Positions 8,401 to 10,081 of a stretch of 10,081 nucleotides of DNA are shown here, piece by piece (the stretch's first letter is position 1; each line of letters opens with the position of its first letter). A model generated the notes under the pieces. It was not told where the DNA came from, made no database searches, and saw only the letters and a list, made by a program, of their open reading frames with translations. The stretch lies in contig JAYEPB010000105.1 of NCBI GenBank assembly GCA_034723595.1, forward strand, positions 1 to 10,081. Direction: 5' to 3'. The translations under genes were made by a program, and so were the position numbers. The DNA comes from JAGLGH01 sp034723595. Lineage in GTDB: Archaea; Nanobdellota; Nanobdellia; Woesearchaeales; JAGLGH01.

Positions 8401-9096
8401 CCTCTAGTATGTATCAATTATGCAAATGAGACTGTAAATGTATCATATAGGGAATGCTACAATGACAGCAGTAATAATCTTAGGGAATGTGTAGGTAATT
8501 ATCTTTGGGCACTTATAGACTGTTATAAAGAATGCGGATATTATAAGTCTGTTCATCAGTGCCTGAATGCTTCATGTGTCTTATGTCCCACAAACTGCAC
8601 TGCAGATGAAGACTGTATTAATGAATCTGAGTGCATAAATAATCAATGCAGAGTACCTAGTCAGACAGATAGACCGCCAGAGTTAATAAAAGATATTCCA
8701 GATATTATGATTAATGAATCACAGACACTCTATAATCTTTTTGATATTGATCATTATTTTTATGATCTTAAAGGATATAGTCTTGCATATAACTTTTCTG
8801 GAAACAATCATACTACAATAACAATCGATGAGTTCAATAGAGTTACAATTACTGCGCAGAGTGGCTGGTATGGAAAAGATTATGTTATATTCAATGCAAT
8901 AGATCCAGATGACAGGATTACAGAAAGCAATAATGTTACAATCACAATCCTTCCAAAAGAGGGTTTTCTTTATGATATTGGGTCGTTGGATTACTATCCT
9001 TGGACTGATATATATGCTCAGTCTTCATCCTGTTATATAGTAGATAAATATGGTAACAGGCAGAAATGCAAGATACAAATCAAGGTTTGGCAATAA
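5419..9096 (+). CDS. Giant secreted right-handed beta-helix surface protein
   Basis: A 1225-residue exported protein. Residues 1-32 form a Sec signal peptide (basic start, hydrophobic core, cleavage likely after SSA). NITADNITLDCQGHTID opens a parallel beta-helix of the NosD/CASH type that runs to about residue 930, built from turns of about 22-26 residues with recurring SNSNNLSNI and NGIYL patterns. There are many N-x-S/T sequons, so heavy N-glycosylation is likely. A DSDEDGICDEQYN segment (about 960-975) looks like a calcium-binding loop. A Cys-rich domain follows (about 995-1080), then a cadherin- or Ig-like domain opening with PPELIKDIPDIMINESQTL (about 1085-1180). The tail holds two Cys and no membrane anchor. 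A 33-residue module occurs twice (286-318 and 564-596). Its place between two pilin-signal genes suggests an adhesin or cell-surface fibre, possibly carbohydrate-binding; substrate unknown. Confidence 0.85.
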   Translation: MNKMKKYRYNLLKQSIIIFITLIFFALSVSSASYNISSCATLNESNAIYYLNQSILDSTIEYCINITADNITLDCQGHTIDAAYSGGYPDYGIYIYRTSGTNSNITIKNCILSDWKKANIYIRGGDNNTIQNVNSSKSQQGHGIHIQNSDSNTLVDITASQNKGRTERFSGIYLYASDLNTLVNITANGNEYYGIYMIGSDSNNLSNINASSNTRDGIQIHNSNLTILSNIISNSNGLYYSGNGILISDSEGTVLKDSKFINNGAFDVNLESSVSSDCSLSFINVTGTDNKPIVFYNSSVNLNNWNNNASEIILCGADNSIIDNLTINHIDTVNNGLLIVNTDNSNFTNLNLIGFRYGLSLYKSHSNIILGANIDGTDEKGNGIELFESNSNNISYINTTQNNNGIYLWGLNIGSYSNTLSNINSYSDRTYGIYLKKSDLNTIFQSTMNSNMNGIGLSDSNLNNISNITADSNNYDGIEIESSYSNILSNISLIENQYGIYFMYSDSNFMSNIAASSNDYGIHFYYSNNNTLEDSKLLNNTKFDVNYYTTRSKFDCSCTLKNITGTDDKPIVFYNSSVNLNNWNNNASEIILCGADHTIIDNLTLDHTDEKNNALLITATQNASITNSDFSNLEYGIYLDYSDSNFISNITSNLHDMSGLQMGYSDSNRFTNILSNSNGGGFWFVGSNSNNFSHMTINNNTVTGIYFSSSNSNIFSNITANFNEGPGYSDGRGIYASGSNNNFSDMILNSNKNNGVTISGSSNYISNIIANLNGKGISVGGSYNIISNITAMNSSSSGISISNSYSVISDIISSQNGQDGIYISGSYNNLSNVISNSNKIGIDCDNSQHNKLSNITIKNNNDYGIRMTRNSDYNSIIGCRIENNNKAGINLSSYYSSRPEFNIFYNNIFNNSLNFLIDSSITNPNYWNTTNHTATNIINGTIIGGNAWATPAGTGYSQTCMDSDEDGICDEQYNLTVDGLNFDYFPLAFPVPPVPLVCINYANETVNVSYRECYNDSSNNLRECVGNYLWALIDCYKECGYYKSVHQCLNASCVLCPTNCTADEDCINESECINNQCRVPSQTDRPPELIKDIPDIMINESQTLYNLFDIDHYFYDLKGYSLAYNFSGNNHTTITIDEFNRVTITAQSGWYGKDYVIFNAIDPDDRITESNNVTITILPKEGFLYDIGSLDYYPWTDIYAQSSSCYIVDKYGNRQKCKIQIKVWQ
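6274..6372 (+). repeat. Duplicated beta-helix module, copy 1
   Basis: This encodes residues 286-318 of the beta-helix protein, from TGTDNKPIVFYN to ILCGAD. It matches the copy at 7108-7206 at 89 of 99 bases with no gap. The similarity continues more weakly on both sides: a DSK..NN..FDVN stretch in front and an IIDNLT stretch behind. The repeat is therefore a larger module with a well-kept core. Confidence 0.9.
7108..7206 (+). repeat. Duplicated beta-helix module, copy 2
   Basis: This encodes residues 564-596, 834 bases after copy 1 and in the same frame. Of the ten base differences, eight are single silent changes and two fall in one codon (Asn to Asp). The proteins thus differ at one of 33 residues, a pattern of selection on the protein rather than of a fresh copy. 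Confidence 0.9.
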
Positions 9097-9473
9097 TGAA
9101 AAAGAAAAAAGCGATGTTAAAGACTGCAGAAGCATTGATTGCTATAGTAATAACATTGATATTCATTGTGCTTGTATTTTCACAAACCCCAGCAAAGAGT
9201 ATGTCTGAGAAGAATCTTGATATGCTTAAGATGCTTCATGTCTCTGATGAGTTCAGGAACTGCGCAGTTGCAGAAAATCTTACATGTATCAGTGCCATGG
9301 TCAATGACTCAATGCCCAGAAGATATGACTTTTATGTTGATATGTCGCCGCATCCATCAGCGCAGCCTTCAGGATTGTCTGAAAAAGGAGTATATGTTGA
9401 ATCGTTAATAATCGCAGGTAATGTTACAGATTATAATCCTCAGATTATACGGTTATATTATTGGATGAAATAG
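9096..9473 (+). CDS. Small type IV pilin-like protein
   Basis: A 125-residue protein whose start overlaps the stop of the beta-helix gene as TAATG, so translation is probably coupled. The open frame extends ten codons upstream to 9066, but that would make a polar N-terminus ahead of the signal; ATG at 9096 gives MKKKKAMLKTAEALIAI and then a hydrophobic helix to about residue 30. A basic start, a short segment with a glutamate (TAE), and a hydrophobic helix are the layout of archaeal prepilin-like signals, with cleavage probably near the Ala-Met. The remainder is a small extracytoplasmic domain with two Cys (in FRNCAV and LTCIS) eight residues apart, able to form a disulfide, and a NLT sequon. 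It is likely a minor pilin or assembly partner for the two large surface proteins encoded upstream. Confidence 0.8.
   Translation: MKKKKAMLKTAEALIAIVITLIFIVLVFSQTPAKSMSEKNLDMLKMLHVSDEFRNCAVAENLTCISAMVNDSMPRRYDFYVDMSPHPSAQPSGLSEKGVYVESLIIAGNVTDYNPQIIRLYYWMK
9453..9460 (+). promoter_or_regulatory. TATA-like box ahead of the folded element
   Basis: TTATATTA lies inside the end of the pilin-like gene and is centred 26 bases before 9483, almost at the foot of the long inverted-repeat element. It could drive transcription of that element as an RNA. The match is modest and such AT-rich words occur by chance here. Confidence 0.25.
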
Positions 9474-9479
9474 AATATA

Positions 9480-9653
9480 GTATGTAATAAGTCAGATGTA
9501 AGGGAGCACAAGCATCTTCAAATCTCTTGATGTATTTTAAGAAGGCTCTGCGTTCCCGGATGGAGCGACCCCTCGCGACGAGCAGGCAGTATTAATCGAA
9601 GGAGATTTGACTGACGATGCTGGTGTTCCTTAAACAGCAGACTTATTATATAC
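9480..9653. repeat. 174-base imperfect inverted repeat, MITE-like or structured RNA
   Basis: The ends, GTATGTAATAAGTC (9480-9493) and GACTTATTATATAC (9640-9653), pair over 14 bases with one G-T pair. Inside, GGGAGCAC (9502-9509) pairs with GTGTTCCT (9623-9630), AGCATC (9511-9516) with GATGCT (9616-9621), and TCAAATCTC (9518-9526) with GAGATTTGA (9602-9610). That gives about 37 base pairs. The GC-richer centre folds into two hairpins, CGTTCC/GGAGCG (9551-9567) and CTCG/CGAG (9572-9582), closed by CTG/CAG. The sequences directly outside the ends, AGAATATA (9472-9479) and AGAATCTA (9654-9661), match at 7 of 8 bases, like a target-site duplication. Terminal repeats plus such flanks suggest a miniature inverted-repeat transposable element; a structured non-coding RNA is the alternative. 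No reading frame of note lies inside. Confidence 0.6.
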
Positions 9654-9688
9654 AGAATCTATCAAATTTGAAAAGAAAAAGAAAAAAA

Positions 9689-9696
9689 GTTTATGC
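9689..9696 (+). promoter_or_regulatory. TATA-like box ahead of a 44-base hairpin
   Basis: GTTTATGC follows a purine-rich run (9671-9689), a usual setting for an archaeal BRE/TATA pair. A start 26 bases on would fall at about 9719, within the foot of the next hairpin. No protein gene begins there, so this would drive an untranslated RNA, if it is used at all. Confidence 0.3.
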
Positions 9697-9712
9697 AAAC
9701 CTTATTCTGTTG

Positions 9713-9756
9713 AATCCTTATAGTGGCAGGTTAGTTTGACATATCCACTATGGGTT
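9713..9756 (+). other. Hairpin with 12-base-pair bulged stem
   Basis: AATCC (9713-9717) pairs with GGGTT (9752-9756). After a two-base TT bulge, ATAGTGG (9720-9726) pairs perfectly with CCACTAT (9745-9751), leaving an 18-base loop. In addition AGTGGCAG (9722-9729) could instead pair with TTGCCACT (9857-9864), enclosing the fold ahead of tnpB. It may mark the outer part of the transposon left end or be part of an RNA. Confidence 0.45.
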
Positions 9757-9779
9757 ATTATTAAGAAATCTAGCCAGAA

Positions 9780-9829
9780 ATCCAATAGTTCAGTTGCGTA
9801 GCAACTGGGCGTGCCTTTAGGCATTGGAT
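9780..9829 (+). other. Three-way-junction fold ahead of tnpB, likely IS200/IS605-type end
   Basis: ATCCAAT (9780-9786) pairs with ATTGGAT (9823-9829) and encloses two hairpins: CAGTTGC-GTA-GCAACTG (9791-9807, perfect) and GCCT-TT-AGGC (9813-9822). Subterminal hairpins of this kind are what Y1 transposases recognise in IS200/IS605 elements. Position about 90-135 bases before tnpB fits the left end. The exact element boundary cannot be fixed from one copy. A leftover right end or omega-RNA of an older element is an alternative reading. Confidence 0.55.
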
Positions 9830-9852
9830 GAATTGAGTAATTTTGCGAAATT

Positions 9853-9866
9853 CCACTTGCCACTTG
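9853..9866 (+). repeat. Tandem 7-base repeat ahead of tnpB
   Basis: CCACTTG occurs twice in perfect tandem, followed a few bases later by CCACTG. The repeats sit just in front of the tnpB TATA box. They could be part of the transposon end or simple slippage. Confidence 0.5.
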
Positions 9867-9884
9867 CCAACCACTGCCTTAAAC

Positions 9885-9892
9885 TATATAAA
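9885..9892 (+). promoter_or_regulatory. TATA box of tnpB
   Basis: TATATAAA is centred 26 bases before the ATG at 9915, the standard archaeal distance for a leaderless mRNA. It fixes the tnpB start and suggests that the gene has a working promoter of its own. Confidence 0.6.
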
Positions 9893-9914
9893 GATAAAAA
9901 ATATACCTCAAAAT

Positions 9915-10081
9915 ATGATTAAAACCCATAGATTTCGTCTGTATCCTACTAAATCCCAAGAACAAATCCTGGATATAACTCTTAATGTCTGTCGTATTAC
10001 TTATAATACTTTGCTAGGAGAGTTTAATACTTGGGATTCTATCTCTCAATATGAACTGCAATCCATGATTCCAAACTTAAA
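9915..10081 (+). CDS. tnpB: TnpB (OrfB) RNA-guided nuclease, N-terminus only
   Basis: The first 55 codons of a TnpB gene that runs off the window. The protein starts MIKTHRFRLYPTKSQEQIL, then TLNVCRITYN, which is the characteristic N-terminal helix-turn-helix region of IS200/IS605 OrfB proteins (the RLYPT..Q motif followed by C-R-x-x-Y-N). TnpB is an RuvC-type nuclease guided by an omega-RNA made from the 3' end of the element, and it is the ancestor of Cas12. The RuvC and zinc-ribbon parts lie outside the window, so activity cannot be judged. No tnpA (Y1 transposase) gene lies in the bases upstream, so the element is either tnpB-only or has tnpA elsewhere. The TATA box and the folded region upstream support the start at 9915. 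Confidence 0.9.
   Translation, partial: MIKTHRFRLYPTKSQEQILDITLNVCRITYNTLLGEFNTWDSISQYELQSMIPNL

Noticed and set aside
9166..9408. Plus-strand open frame of 80 codons in another frame
   Set aside because: It overlaps the pilin-like gene completely, and its composition (many Cys, Met, Arg) is that of an out-of-frame reading.
9527..9614. Box C/D guide RNA (TTGATGT and CTGA words)
   Set aside because: The CTGA lies outside and the C-like box inside the strong 9-bp stem, so they cannot form a kink-turn together; the C box also has mismatches.
9480..9640. Box H/ACA guide RNA (ACA at 9634-9636)
   Set aside because: There is no clear pseudouridylation pocket or kink-turn in the stem, only a one-by-five bulge; ACA is a common word.
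9480..9653. SRP (7S) RNA
   Set aside because: An AGCAG word occurs near the apex, but the GNAR-type tetraloop and CAGG partner strand of helix 8 are missing, and the length is well below an archaeal SRP RNA.

Overview
The window looks like an AT-rich archaeal genome fragment. The evidence is AT-rich TATA-like boxes centred about 20-27 bases before several start codons (leaderless transcription), type IV prepilin-like signals, an archaeal-type Ogg2 8-oxoguanine glycosylase, and a giant Asn/Ser-rich beta-helix surface protein. The style recalls DPANN lineages such as Woesearchaeota or Pacearchaeota, but that placement is inference. No rRNA or tRNA gene is visible.

Layout. (1) Positions 1-995, minus strand: a two-gene operon with an unrecognised alpha-helical protein followed two bases later by the start of a probable PIN-domain protein, which is cut by the window edge. 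(2) Positions 996-1187: a divergent AT-rich promoter region holding one GC-richer near-palindrome. (3) Positions 1188-3049, plus strand: a tight three-gene cluster with a basic HELLH zincin-like protein, endonuclease III (Nth) and Ogg2. Both enzymes belong to base-excision repair, so the first gene may serve DNA repair too. (4) Positions 3105-3566: a small unrecognised soluble protein. (5) Positions 3602-9473: a surface-protein operon behind a strong TATA box. It encodes a large pilin-signal protein with a jelly-roll-like domain, a secreted 1225-residue beta-helix protein, and a small pilin-like protein. The genes are joined by ATGA and TAATG overlaps. (6) Positions 9474-9914: no protein gene, but dense secondary structure. 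A 174-base element has 14-bp terminal inverted repeats and near-identical 8-bp flanks and looks like a MITE or a structured RNA. A second hairpin with its own TATA-like box follows, then a three-way-junction fold typical of IS200/IS605 ends. (7) Positions 9915-10081: the first 55 codons of a TnpB gene, cut by the window edge.

The points most worth a second look are the metalloprotease/glycosylase cluster, the MITE-like element, the structured region ahead of tnpB, and the duplicated 33-residue module in the beta-helix protein, which has been kept almost unchanged in protein sequence while its codons drifted.
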